A stretch of 64,000 nt of DNA from NCBI RefSeq assembly GCF_038397735.1, contig NZ_CP151635.1:682001-746000 (forward strand), in the 5' to 3' direction. This DNA comes from Microbacterium sp. LWH13-1.2. GTDB lineage: Bacteria; Actinomycetota; Actinomycetes; Actinomycetales; Microbacteriaceae. The position numbers and the translations under genes were made by a program. Below, one piece after another: positions 18,022 through 27,800 of this stretch. Below the pieces are notes generated by a model. It did no database searches, was not told where the DNA came from, and worked only from the letters and a program-made list of their open reading frames with translations. Each line of letters begins with the position of its first letter. Within the stretch, counting starts at the first letter, position 1.

Positions 18022-18060
18022 CTCAACGCGTCTGACGACATTTCATTCCGCGTCGAAGTG

Positions 18061-18924
18061 CTACTTCAGCAGCCGTGACAGGCGGCGATCGGCGAGGGGC
18101 TTTCCTCCGGTCTGGCACGTCGGGCAGTACTCGAGAGAGCGGTCGGCGAAGAAGACGCTGCGCACGGTGTCGCCGCACACCGGACAGGTCTCGCCGCGAC
18201 GGGCGTGCACCTGCATCCCCCGGCGCTTCGCGTCTTTGAGGTCGGCCGGCGGCTTGCCCGACGCCTCGGCGACGGCATCCGTCAGCGTCGTCTGCATCGC
18301 CGCGAACAGCCGGTCGACCTCTTCGTCGCCGAGCTTGTCGGCGATCGCGTAGGGGGACATGCGGGCCGCGTGCAGGATCTCGTCGGAGTAGGCGTTGCCG
18401 ATGCCGGCGATGATGCTCTGATCGCGCAGCAGACCTTTGATCTGCGTGCGCCGCCCACTGAGCAGGCTGCCGAAGACCTCGCGCGTGAAGGTCGATTCGA
18501 GCGGATCGGGTCCGAGGCGAGCGATTCCCGGCACTTCCTGGGGATCGCGCACCACGTAGACGGCCAGAGACTTCTTCGTACCGGCTTCGGTGAGGTCGAA
18601 CCCGCTCTCGTCGTCGAGTGCGACCCGCAGCGCGATCGGCGACTTGCCCGGCTTGATCAGGGTCGTCGGCAGAGTCTCGTACCAGCGCAGCCACCCGGCC
18701 TTGGCCAGATGGAAGACGAGATGCAGGTCGGCGCCGCAGGAGAGCACGATGAACTTGCCTCGTCGCGACGCCGCCGTGATCTCGGCACCGTGCAACGCGG
18801 TGTTCGGCGGGTCGTAGGTCTTCAGCGCAGCGATCGCGCCCACGGCCGTGCGGACGATCGTTCGCCCTACGGCGCGCTCCGTCAGGAATGTCGTCAGGCC
18901 CTGGACTTCCGGCATCTCAGGCAT
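18061..18924 (-). CDS. Fpg/Nei family DNA glycosylase
   Basis: Base-excision repair glycosylase/AP lyase removing oxidised bases. 287 aa. The start MPEMPEV gives the required N-terminal Pro-Glu after Met removal (catalytic P1/E2). The C-terminus holds a four-cysteine zinc finger, CPVCG...YCPTC. The H2TH region is recognisable around RDQSIIAGIGNAYSDEIL. Divergence from E. coli MutM and Nei leaves the subclass open. It ends 58 bp before the riboswitch on the same strand. Confidence 0.92.
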   Translation of the reverse strand: MPEMPEVQGLTTFLTERAVGRTIVRTAVGAIAALKTYDPPNTALHGAEITAASRRGKFIVLSCGADLHLVFHLAKAGWLRWYETLPTTLIKPGKSPIALRVALDDESGFDLTEAGTKKSLAVYVVRDPQEVPGIARLGPDPLESTFTREVFGSLLSGRRTQIKGLLRDQSIIAGIGNAYSDEILHAARMSPYAIADKLGDEEVDRLFAAMQTTLTDAVAEASGKPPADLKDAKRRGMQVHARRGETCPVCGDTVRSVFFADRSLEYCPTCQTGGKPLADRRLSRLLK

Positions 18925-18943
18925 GCGCTCATCCTGCCACCCA

Positions 18944-18979
18944 GGTCCGACACCGGGCTAGGGTCCGACACCGGGCTAG
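18944..18979 (+). repeat. Perfect 18-bp tandem duplication
   Basis: The 18-mer GGTCCGACACCGGGCTAG occurs at 18944-18961 and immediately again at 18962-18979. The second copy contains the stop codon of the GNAT gene. It looks like a recent slippage duplication in the spacer between the GNAT stop and the glycosylase start. Confidence 0.9.
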
Positions 18980-19539
18980 AGGATCGGCCATTCCACAGGC
19001 GTGCGGTCATCCGTCGCCAGAAGGCCGCCGAACCACCCGTCGTCGCGGCCGCGTGCGCTGGTGAGCGCCTGGCGGCCCAGCCCCTCGTACCGGAACCCGA
19101 GCGCGCGGGCGGCTCGGGCCGAAGCGACGTTGCCGGCGACCGCACGCCAGCCCAAGCGCGCGAGCCCGAGCTCGTCGAAGCTCCAGTCGACCACGGCGCG
19201 CGCTGCCTCGACGAGGTAGCCCTGGCCGCGAGCCGGCGCCGCGACCCAGAACCCGATCTCCGCATCCCCGCCGGTGTGGTGCTCGGAGACGCGGTGCAGC
19301 CCGATCGAGGCCACCAGCTCGCCGTCGCGATAGGCGCACCAGATGGTCTGGCTGCCGTCGGCCCACCGCTCACCGATCAGACGCACGTAGTCCTCGGCAT
19401 CCGTGCGCCGGTACGGGCTCGGCACGGTGGTCCACCGGGGTATCTCGGGGTCCTGACAGGCCGCGGTGATCGCGTCGATGTCAGTCTCGTCCGGCACATG
19501 CAGGACGAGGCGCTCGGTGGTGAGGGTGACCGGTTCCAT
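18976..19539 (-). CDS. GNAT family N-acetyltransferase (RimJ/RimL-like)
   Basis: 187-aa acetyl-CoA-dependent acetyltransferase, likely acting on a protein N-terminus or small amine. It begins LTTERLVLHVPDETDIDAI, the typical RimJ/Acetyltransf_3 entry. Acetyl-CoA motif: EIGFWVAAPARGQGYLVEA. C-terminal part: NVASARAARALGFRYEGLGR. Substrate unknown. It is divergent from mfd with 78 bp between starts. Confidence 0.9.
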   Translation of the reverse strand: MEPVTLTTERLVLHVPDETDIDAITAACQDPEIPRWTTVPSPYRRTDAEDYVRLIGERWADGSQTIWCAYRDGELVASIGLHRVSEHHTGGDAEIGFWVAAPARGQGYLVEAARAVVDWSFDELGLARLGWRAVAGNVASARAARALGFRYEGLGRQALTSARGRDDGWFGGLLATDDRTPVEWPIL

Positions 19540-19617
19540 CCGTGCATCCTATGGGTGGCCGAGTCCCCGCCCGCAGACCCGCGAGCCCGTGTCTGTGGCC
19601 GCGGCTAGGCTTATCCG

Positions 19618-22600
19618 GTGACTGTGCCGGGGATTCTGCGCGCCTTGGAAGAGGCATCTCTTTTTCGTGACGCCCTGACGTGGGCCCAGACCGATGCCGA
19701 TCTCGGCCTGGTCGACGGACTCGATGCCCCGGCGCTCGCCGGGCTGCTGGCGAAGCGGCGAGCGGCCGGGCAGCCGCCGGCACTTCTCACCGTGGTGCCG
19801 ACCGGTCGACGTGCCGAGAGCCTGGCCGCGGCACTGAACGCCTACATACCCGACGCCGAGGTCGTGACCTTCCCGGCCTGGGAGACTCTTCCCCACGAAC
19901 GGCTCAGCCCGAGCCCCGACACCGTCGGACAGAGACTCCAGACCCTCCGCCGCATCGCCGAGTGGTCGGGTGATCATCCGCTCGTCGTGGTCGCGTCCGT
20001 GCGGGCCGCGCTGCAGCCGATCGCAGGCAACCTCGGTGAGATCGCGCCGCTCGAGCTGCGCGCGGGAACCCGTGGTCACGAGCTCGATCACGTGGTCGAA
20101 CAGCTCGTCGAGCGCGCCTACTCCCGCGTCGACATGGTGTCGCGACGGGGTGAGTTCGCGGTGCGCGGCGGAATTCTCGACGTCTTCCCTGCGATCTCCG
20201 AGCATCCGTTCCGTGTCGAGTTCTTCGGCGACGAGGTCGATCAGATCCGGGCGTTCTCGGTCGCCGATCAGCGTTCCCTTCCCGGCGACGTCGACGGGGT
20301 CGACCTTCCGCCGAGCCGTGAGCTGCTGCTGACCCCCGACGTCCGCGACCGCGCGAGAGCGCTGATCGGCGGGTTCCCCGCGATCGCCGGGATGCTCGAG
20401 AAGATGTCCGAGGGCATCCCCGTCGAAGGCATGGAATCGCTGCTCCCGGCGGTCTCGGGGCCGCTCAAATCGCTCGCCGAATACCTGCCTGAGGGCAGCG
20501 CGACGGCCGTCGTCGATCCCGAGCGATCGAGCGCGCGCGCGATCACCCTGGGCGAGACGAACCGCGAGTTCCTCGACGCGGCCTGGAGCGCGGCGACCTC
20601 CGGCGCGTCCGCGCCGATCGATCTCGGTGCCGGCGACTTCCTCACCATCGCCCGGCTGCGCGAGGTCGTGCGCGATCGCGGCGGTGTCTGGTGGCGCCTG
20701 AGCCCGTTCTCGATGGGGGGTGAGGATGCCGAGACCATCGACGCGTCGGTCATCCCGTCGTTCCACGGCAACGTCGACGGTGCGATCTCGTTCGTCGAGG
20801 CGAAGGTCGCAGACGGCTGGCGGGTCGTCGTGATCGCCGCCGGAGCGGGCCTCGTCGACCGCGCGCGCGACGTGCTCTCCGACCGGGGGATCGCCGCTCG
20901 CATCGTGTCCGAGCTGACCGATGCGCCCGACACCGGCGTCGCGACCCTCGTGACCGGCTCGGTCGAGGCCGGATTCCAGATCCCCGAGGCCAGGCTCGCT
21001 GTCCTCACCGACAACGAGTTCTACGGGCGCACGATCGGCGGCGACCAGCGCGTCGTCAAGAAGCTCGCGTCGCGCCGCAAGAACGTCGTCGATCCGCTGC
21101 AGCTCAAGCAGGGCGACTACGTCGTGCACAACACGCACGGCATCGGCCGCTTCGTCGAGATGACGCAGCGGGAGGTGTCGACCGGCGGGCGCAACGCGAC
21201 GAAGTCAGTGCGCGACTATCTCGTGCTCGAGTACGCGCCGTCGAAGCGCGGTTATCCCGGCGACAAGCTCTACGTGCCCACCGATCAGCTCGATCTGCTC
21301 TCGAAGTACGTCGGCGGTGAGGGGCCGACCCTCTCGAAGATGGGCGGCAGCGACTGGTCGCAGGCGAAGGGCAAGGCTCGCAAGGCGGTGCGCGATATCG
21401 CCGTCGAGCTGGTCAAGCTGTACTCGGCGCGGATGAGCGCCAAGGGTCATGCGTTCGGCCCCGACACGCCCTGGCAGCGCGAGCTCGAAGAGGCCTTCCC
21501 GTTCGCCGAGACGCTCGATCAGCTGCAGACCATCGACGAGATCAAGGCCGACATGGAGCGGCCGATCCCGATGGACAGGCTGCTCTCGGGCGATGTCGGC
21601 TTCGGCAAGACCGAGGTGGCCGTCCGCGCGGCGTTCAAGGCGATCCAGGACGGCAAGCAGGTCGCGATGCTCGTGCCGACGACGCTGCTCGTGAAGCAGC
21701 ACCTCGAGACCTTCACCGAGCGCTTCGCCGGGTTCCCCGTGAAGGTGCGTCCGCTTTCGCGTTTCCAGAGTGACAAAGAGGCGCGTCTGACGCTCGAGGG
21801 GCTGCTCGACGGCACGGTCGACATGGTCATCGGCACGCACCGCATCCTCACCGACCAGGTCATGTTCAAAGACCTCGGTCTGATGATCATCGACGAGGAG
21901 CAGCGCTTCGGGGTCGAGCACAAGGACACCCTCAAGAAGATGAAGACCAATGTCGACATCCTCGCGATGAGCGCGACGCCGATCCCTCGCACGCTCGAGA
22001 TGGCGGTCACCGGCATCCGCGAGATGTCGACCCTGGCGACTCCGCCGGAAGACCGGCATCCGATCCTGTCCTTCGTGGGACCCCGCAGCGACAAGCAGAT
22101 CACCGCGGCGATCCGGCGTGAGATCCTCCGTGAGGGGCAGGTGTTCTTCGTGCACAACCGCGTGCAGTCGATCCAGCGGGTGGCGGCGCAGCTCGCGGAG
22201 CTCGTGCCCGAGGCGCGCATCGCGGTGGCTCACGGCCAGATGGGCGAACACGCGCTCGAGCAGGTCGTCGACGACTTCTGGGAGCGCAAGTTCGACGTGC
22301 TCGTCTCGACGACGATCATCGAGACCGGACTCGACATCGCGAACGCGAACACCATCATCATCGACCGTGCCGACAAATACGGATTGAGCCAGCTGCATCA
22401 GCTGCGTGGCCGCGTCGGCCGCGGTCGCGAGCGGGCGTACGCCTACTTCCTGTACGACGAGATGAAGCCGCTCAGCGAGACCGCGGCCGACCGTCTGCAG
22501 ACGATCGCGGTCAACAACGATCTCGGTTCCGGCATGCAGGTCGCGCTCAAGGACCTCGAGCTGCGAGGAGCCGGAAACCTGCTCGGCGGCGAGCAGGCGG

Positions 22601-23181
22601 GCCACATCGCCGGCGTCGGCTTCGACCTGTACCTCCGGATGATCGGCGAGGCCGTCGCGACCTTCCGCGGCGAAGACGTCGAATCCGGCCAGGAGCTGCG
22701 CCTCGAGCTCCCGCTGGATGCGCGCATCCCCGAGTACTACATCGACAGCGAGCGGCTGCGGCTCGAGGCCTATCAGAAGCTCTCCGCGGCGTCAGCCGCG
22801 ACGGCGAAGGACGACGCGATCGATCTCGTGATCGAGGAGCTCACCGACCGCTACGGCACGCCGCCCGACGAGGTCGAGGGTCTGATCGCGGTCGCCCGAC
22901 TGCGACGCCGCGCGGCCAGGGCGGGGCTCGCCGATGTCGTCGTGATGGGGTCGAACCTGCGCATCGCGCCCGCTCACCTCGAGGAATCGATCAAGGTGCG
23001 TCTGCAGCGGCTGTATCCGAAGGCGAAGCTGGTCGCGGGTGGCGACGCTCTCGTGGTGCCGATGCCGACGATCTCCGCAGCAGTGGGCGTCGGACTCGAG
23101 CCGCTGCCGAACGCGGAACTGCTCGAGTGGGTCGGCCAGCTGCTCACGGCGATCTTCCCCGAGCCGGCGAAGGTCGAGTGA
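19618..23181 (+). CDS. mfd: Transcription-repair coupling factor
   Basis: Superfamily 2 ATPase that displaces RNA polymerase stalled at lesions and recruits UvrA. 1187 aa from a GTG at 19618, full length. Order: UvrB-homology module in the first 350 residues; RNA-polymerase-interacting CarD-like domain near 495 (LKQGDYVVHNTHGIGRFVEM); RecG-like motor with Walker A GDVGFGKTEVAVRAA near 660 and DEEQ box IIDEEQRFGVEHK near 760; TRG region with RGRVGRGRERAYAY; C-terminal TRCF domain from about 1010. All motifs look intact. Confidence 0.97.
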   Translation: MTVPGILRALEEASLFRDALTWAQTDADLGLVDGLDAPALAGLLAKRRAAGQPPALLTVVPTGRRAESLAAALNAYIPDAEVVTFPAWETLPHERLSPSPDTVGQRLQTLRRIAEWSGDHPLVVVASVRAALQPIAGNLGEIAPLELRAGTRGHELDHVVEQLVERAYSRVDMVSRRGEFAVRGGILDVFPAISEHPFRVEFFGDEVDQIRAFSVADQRSLPGDVDGVDLPPSRELLLTPDVRDRARALIGGFPAIAGMLEKMSEGIPVEGMESLLPAVSGPLKSLAEYLPEGSATAVVDPERSSARAITLGETNREFLDAAWSAATSGASAPIDLGAGDFLTIARLREVVRDRGGVWWRLSPFSMGGEDAETIDASVIPSFHGNVDGAISFVEAKVADGWRVVVIAAGAGLVDRARDVLSDRGIAARIVSELTDAPDTGVATLVTGSVEAGFQIPEARLAVLTDNEFYGRTIGGDQRVVKKLASRRKNVVDPLQLKQGDYVVHNTHGIGRFVEMTQREVSTGGRNATKSVRDYLVLEYAPSKRGYPGDKLYVPTDQLDLLSKYVGGEGPTLSKMGGSDWSQAKGKARKAVRDIAVELVKLYSARMSAKGHAFGPDTPWQRELEEAFPFAETLDQLQTIDEIKADMERPIPMDRLLSGDVGFGKTEVAVRAAFKAIQDGKQVAMLVPTTLLVKQHLETFTERFAGFPVKVRPLSRFQSDKEARLTLEGLLDGTVDMVIGTHRILTDQVMFKDLGLMIIDEEQRFGVEHKDTLKKMKTNVDILAMSATPIPRTLEMAVTGIREMSTLATPPEDRHPILSFVGPRSDKQITAAIRREILREGQVFFVHNRVQSIQRVAAQLAELVPEARIAVAHGQMGEHALEQVVDDFWERKFDVLVSTTIIETGLDIANANTIIIDRADKYGLSQLHQLRGRVGRGRERAYAYFLYDEMKPLSETAADRLQTIAVNNDLGSGMQVALKDLELRGAGNLLGGEQAGHIAGVGFDLYLRMIGEAVATFRGEDVESGQELRLELPLDARIPEYYIDSERLRLEAYQKLSAASAATAKDDAIDLVIEELTDRYGTPPDEVEGLIAVARLRRRAARAGLADVVVMGSNLRIAPAHLEESIKVRLQRLYPKAKLVAGGDALVVPMPTISAAVGVGLEPLPNAELLEWVGQLLTAIFPEPAKVE

Positions 23182-23191
23182 GGGGAACCGG

Positions 23192-24073
23192 CTACAGCGA
23201 GAATCCGCCGTCGGTGGTCAGCACCTGACCGACCACCCACGAGCCGGCGTCCGTGCACAGCCAGCCGATCAGGCGGGCAGGGTCGTCGGGGCGACCGACA
23301 CGGCCGAACGGTGTGCCCGCGATCCAGTCCTCGACGCCCGACAGATCGCGATCCGTCGTGTCGGCATCGAGGTAGCCCGTGTTCACCGGACCCGGATTGA
23401 CGGTGTTCAGCACGATTCCGACATCGAGCAGCTCGACGGCAGTCGTACGGGTGATCCCCGCGAGCGCGGCCTTGCTCGTCGCGTACGAGATCTCGCCGCG
23501 CATCGCCCCGTGCCCCTGACCCGAGGTCATCCAGACGACGTGAGCGGTCGGCTTCTCGAAGGGGCCGAGCGGCGGGATGCTGTCGCCGGGGCGACCGACC
23601 GGAGTCTCTGCACCGCCGAGTTCTCGGCGTACTCGATTCGCCAGCCCGGCTGTGAGCAGCAGCGAGGCGCGGGTGTTGGCCTGCCAGTGCGCGTCGAGTC
23701 GGTCGGCGGTCATGTCGAAGATCGTGCCGTCGCCGCCGCTCATCGCCTGGTTGCAGATGACGATGTCGAGCCGACCCGAGAGCGCTGATGCCGCGTCGAG
23801 CAGCGGTTCGATGCCTGCAGGGTCTCGCAGGTCAGCCTGAGCGTCGCCCATCACGGCCCCGGATGCGAGGGCGTCGTGGATGCCGGCGCGAACCGCGTCG
23901 AGGTCGTCCCCGCCCCACGGGTGGTCGAGATCATGGGGGCGGAAGTGGTGGAAGAACACGTTCGCGCCGAGGGACGCGAGCGTCGTCGCGGTCGCGAATC
24001 CGATGCCGCGTCTGCGGGAGACGCCGGTCACCAGAGCAGTGCGTCCGAACAGGGGAAGGTCGTGGGAGTGCAT
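23192..24073 (-). CDS. SDR family NAD(P)-dependent oxidoreductase
   Basis: 293-aa short-chain dehydrogenase/reductase. Cofactor loop ALVTGVSRRRGIGFATA near residue 12; catalytic YATSK preceded by a Ser-containing segment; C-terminal VVGQVLTTDGGFSL typical of classical SDRs. It resembles 3-ketoacyl reductase-like family members but the substrate is unknown. The ATG at 24073 is chosen because AAAGGCG lies upstream and the longer frame adds non-homologous residues. Convergent with mfd, 10 bp apart. Confidence 0.9.
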   Translation of the reverse strand: MHSHDLPLFGRTALVTGVSRRRGIGFATATTLASLGANVFFHHFRPHDLDHPWGGDDLDAVRAGIHDALASGAVMGDAQADLRDPAGIEPLLDAASALSGRLDIVICNQAMSGGDGTIFDMTADRLDAHWQANTRASLLLTAGLANRVRRELGGAETPVGRPGDSIPPLGPFEKPTAHVVWMTSGQGHGAMRGEISYATSKAALAGITRTTAVELLDVGIVLNTVNPGPVNTGYLDADTTDRDLSGVEDWIAGTPFGRVGRPDDPARLIGWLCTDAGSWVVGQVLTTDGGFSL

Positions 24074-24227
24074 GGCGATTCGCCTTTCGATCGATGGAGC
24101 CCCGGGCGCGCCGAATGGCGGTCGGAGGCGGGGGAGGGATCGAGTCAGCTGCACTTCATGGGCGTCAGCGTAGCAGGAGGCTCGATCAGCCTTCTCGACA
24201 CGTATGCGGCGGCGCTACGCTGGCGTC

Positions 24228-24854
24228 ATGTTGTACGAGCACCTCGGGGCTCGGCCCCGGATCCATGACACCGCCGTCGTCGCTCCCACCGCCGTGATCT
24301 CCGGAGACGTGACCATCGGCCCTGACTGCCAGGTGCTCCATGGCGCCGTGATCACCGCAGAGGGAGGACCGATCACGATCGGCGAGCACGTGATCGTGAT
24401 GGAGAATGCGCTCATCAGAGCCACGGCCGCGAACGCCGTGCACATCGGTTCGCACACCCTCGTGGGAACCCTCGCGAGCATCGCCGGCGCGACCGTGGGC
24501 GAAGAGGTCTTCTTCGCGTCCGGCGCACGGATCTTCAACGGCGCGCTGGTGGGCGATCGATGCGAGGTCCGGGTGAACGCCATCGTGCACCGACGAGCCG
24601 TGCTTCCGGCCGGAACGGTCGTGCCGATCGGCTGGGTCGCGGTCGGAGATCCCGTGCAGCTCCTGTCTCCTGACAGGGAGGAGGAGATCTCCGCCGCACA
24701 ACCCGAACTCGACTTCCCTGGGCACGTCTTCGGCGTGGATCGCGACACCCCCGACCTCATGGTGCAGCTGACCGAGCGCTACGGCAGCTCGCTGGCCCGG
24801 CACGCCGACGACGTGCGTCTCGACGCCGACGGCCGCGCGGCGGGTCGCGGGTGA
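24228..24854 (+). CDS. Left-handed beta-helix protein, gamma-carbonic-anhydrase-like
   Basis: 208 aa with hexapeptide turns (VISGDVTIGPDCQVLHGAVI, HIGSHTLVGTLASIAGATVG) forming a left-handed parallel beta-helix, as in gamma carbonic anhydrases and hexapeptide acyltransferases. The usual set of three zinc histidines is not clearly present; the second-turn region reads TLVGTLASI, so carbonic anhydrase activity is doubtful. Its end overlaps the start of the next gene by 4 nt (GTGA), so it is probably co-expressed with the aminotransferase fusion. Confidence 0.8.
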   Translation: MLYEHLGARPRIHDTAVVAPTAVISGDVTIGPDCQVLHGAVITAEGGPITIGEHVIVMENALIRATAANAVHIGSHTLVGTLASIAGATVGEEVFFASGARIFNGALVGDRCEVRVNAIVHRRAVLPAGTVVPIGWVAVGDPVQLLSPDREEEISAAQPELDFPGHVFGVDRDTPDLMVQLTERYGSSLARHADDVRLDADGRAAGRG

Positions 24855-27800
24855 GTGACGGCGCGGGGCTCGTCCGACCGGACATCAGCACGGACGACGC
24901 CGCGCTGATCGCTCGCGAATGCTACGGAGTCGAGGCAGTGGCGACCGAGCTCGGCAGCAATCAGGACCGCAACTTCGTGCTGGTCGAGCCGGACGGATCG
25001 CGCAGCGTGCTGCGCGTCGACAACCCCGTCTTCGGTGACGACGCGAGAGCCGCGCAGCATGCGGCGCTCGACGCCTATCGCGCGGCCGGCGTGCGGGTTC
25101 CCGCCGTGCTCCCCGGACTCGACGGTCAGCTCACGCAGCGCTGGCGGGGATTCGCGGTGCGCCGCAGTGAGTTCGCCGCGGGTGAGCCGATGGTCGATGC
25201 GGGGTATCTGGCTCCCGTCGTCCTCGCCGAGTTCGGCGCGCTGGCGGCGGCATCCGTGAACGCGCTCGCGGGTCTCGCGCATCCGGGGCTCGAGCGCGAC
25301 CAGATGTGGGACATGCGCGTCGCCTATGCCCAGATCAGCGCGCTCGCCCCGGCGGTGACGGAGGCCGAGTTGCGCTCCCGCGTGCGCACGGCCGCGGAGG
25401 ACGCGCACAAGGCACTGTCGATCGTGGCTGCTGCGTTGCCGGTGCAGCCGATCCACGGCGACCTCACCGACGACAACGTCACCGGTCGGCGAGGCGCGGA
25501 CTCTCGGCTCCATCCGCACGTCGTGCTCGATCTCGGCGACCTCGGTCTCGGCTGGCGCGTCGCCGAACTCGCGGTGTGCGTCTCGTCGATGCTCCACCAC
25601 GAACCCGAGCGCCCTCTGCGCGCGCTCGACACGATCGCCGCGTTCCACGCGGATGCGCCCCTCAGCCGTGACGAGGCGCTCGCCGTCTGGCCGCTGGTCG
25701 TGCTGCGAGCGGCTCTCCTCGTCGCGAGCGGCTGGAGACAGCTCGAGATCGACGGCGACAACGAGTACGCGCGAGAGCGGATCGCGGGGGAGCAGGCCAT
25801 CTTCGATGCCGCGACCGCCGTACCGCTCGCCGAGGCGACGGAGCTCGTGCTCGACCGACTGGGATTCGACGCGCCCGTCTTCGAGATTCCCGTCGTCGCC
25901 GCGCCGGAGGACGGCACCCCGGAGCCCGAGATCCCGGGGGCTGAGACGCCGGAGGCGGACACCTCGGGCGGGGAGGATTCCGCGCACGAGGAGCCGGAGC
26001 AGGAAGCACCGCGCCCGGACGGGCCTGGCCCGATCTCCGAGCTCGCTCCGCTGCTGCCTGAGCTCGACGGTCGCATCGTCGTGGTCGATCCGGGCGTGGA
26101 GTCCGACGAACTGGATGCCGGACGCTGGACGGCGCCTGATGCAGAGGCGGCGCTCATCGCCGGGGCGCATGCCCAGGGCGCGCGTGCTGCCGTGGTTCCC
26201 TACGGGATGTACCGCCTCACACGCACGACCATCGACACTCCGCATGCCGCGGCCACCTGGCCGGTCGAGACCGAGGTGCACGTCGCTCCCGGGCCGTCGT
26301 CGCGCATGATCGCCCCTGTCGAGGGTGACCTGAAGATCACCGACGGCAGTGTGCGCATCACGATCGACGGCGGGTGGGAACTCGACCTCCGCGGCCCCGA
26401 CTTCGAGCCGACGCGCAACGGCCGGGTCGAGAAGGGCGAGAGCATCGGTCGGCTCGCGGCGTCGTTCGAGATCAGGACGCTGGTCGTCGGACTTCGCAGA
26501 GCGGATGCTCCGTCGCTGCCCGCCGTAGCCACCGCCGCGCACCTGGTCACCCCGGATCGGGTCGACGCCTGGCGTCGCTTCACCGCCGACCCCGCGGCTC
26601 TGCTCGGTCTCGCCTCGCACGCGCAGCACGACGGCGCGGACGACGAGCTGCGCCGTCGTGAGCGGATCTTCGCCGAGGCGCAGGAGCGCTACTACGAGCA
26701 CCCGCCGCAGATCGAGCGCGGCTGGCGGCACCATCTCGTCGACACCACCGGTCGAAGCTACATCGACATGGTGAACAACGTCGCCGGCCTCGGCCACGGG
26801 CATCCGAAGGTCGCGGCCGCGGCGAACCGACAGCTGAAGACCCTCGCCACGAACTCGCGCTTCCTGTTCCGCGACCTCGCCGAGTACAGCGAGCGCCTGA
26901 TCGCGTTGATGCCCGAGGGGAGCGGACTCGACACGGTGCTGCTGGTGAACAGCGGCTCAGAGGCGGTGGATCTCGGCATCCGACTCGCGCAGGCGGCGAC
27001 CGACCGGCGCTCCGTGGTGGCGCTCCGCGAGGCCTATCACGGCTGGACCATGGCGAGCGATGCCGTCACGACGAGTGCCTACGACAACCCCCAGGCGCTC
27101 GAGACGCGACCCGACTGGGTGCACGTGGCCGATGCGCCGAACTCCTTCCGTGGAACGTACCGCGGAGACGACACGGCCGAGCGGTATCTCGCCGACCTCG
27201 CCGAGGATCTCGACGGTCTCGCTGCGGACGGCCGCGACGTGGCGGCGTTCCTGTGCGAATCCGTGCTCGGGAACGCCGGCGGTGTGCTGCTGCCCGACGG
27301 ATATCTGGCGGGCGCCTACGATCTGGTGCGCGCTCGCGGCGGTCTCTGCATCGCCGACGAGGTGCAGGTGGGCTTCGGTCGCATGGGCTCGAGCTTCTGG
27401 GGATTCGAGCAGTCCCGCGTCGTGCCCGACATCGTCACGATCGCGAAGCCCATGGGCAACGGGTTCCCTATCGGGGGAGTGATCACCTCGCGACGGATCG
27501 CCGATGCCCTCAGCAGCCAGGGGCAGTTCTTCTCCTCGGCAGGCGGCAGCACCCTCAGCTGCCGCGTCGGGCTGGCCGTGCTCGACGCCATGGTCGAGGA
27601 CGATCTGCAGGCCAACGCCCGCGAGGTCGGTGCCCGCCTGGCCGCGTCGCTTCGGGCTCTGGCGCACCGGCATCCGCTCGTCGGCCCTGTGCATGGTGAA
27701 GGTCTCTATCTCGGAGTCGAGCTCGTGCGCGACCGCGACAGCATGGAGCCGGCCTCTGCCGAGGCCGCCGCGATCTGCGAGCGGATGCGCGAGCTCGGTG

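Noticed and set aside
18944..18979. Attachment-site or IS target duplication
   Set aside because: Copies are directly adjacent with nothing between them and no integrase or transposase nearby; simple slippage is enough.
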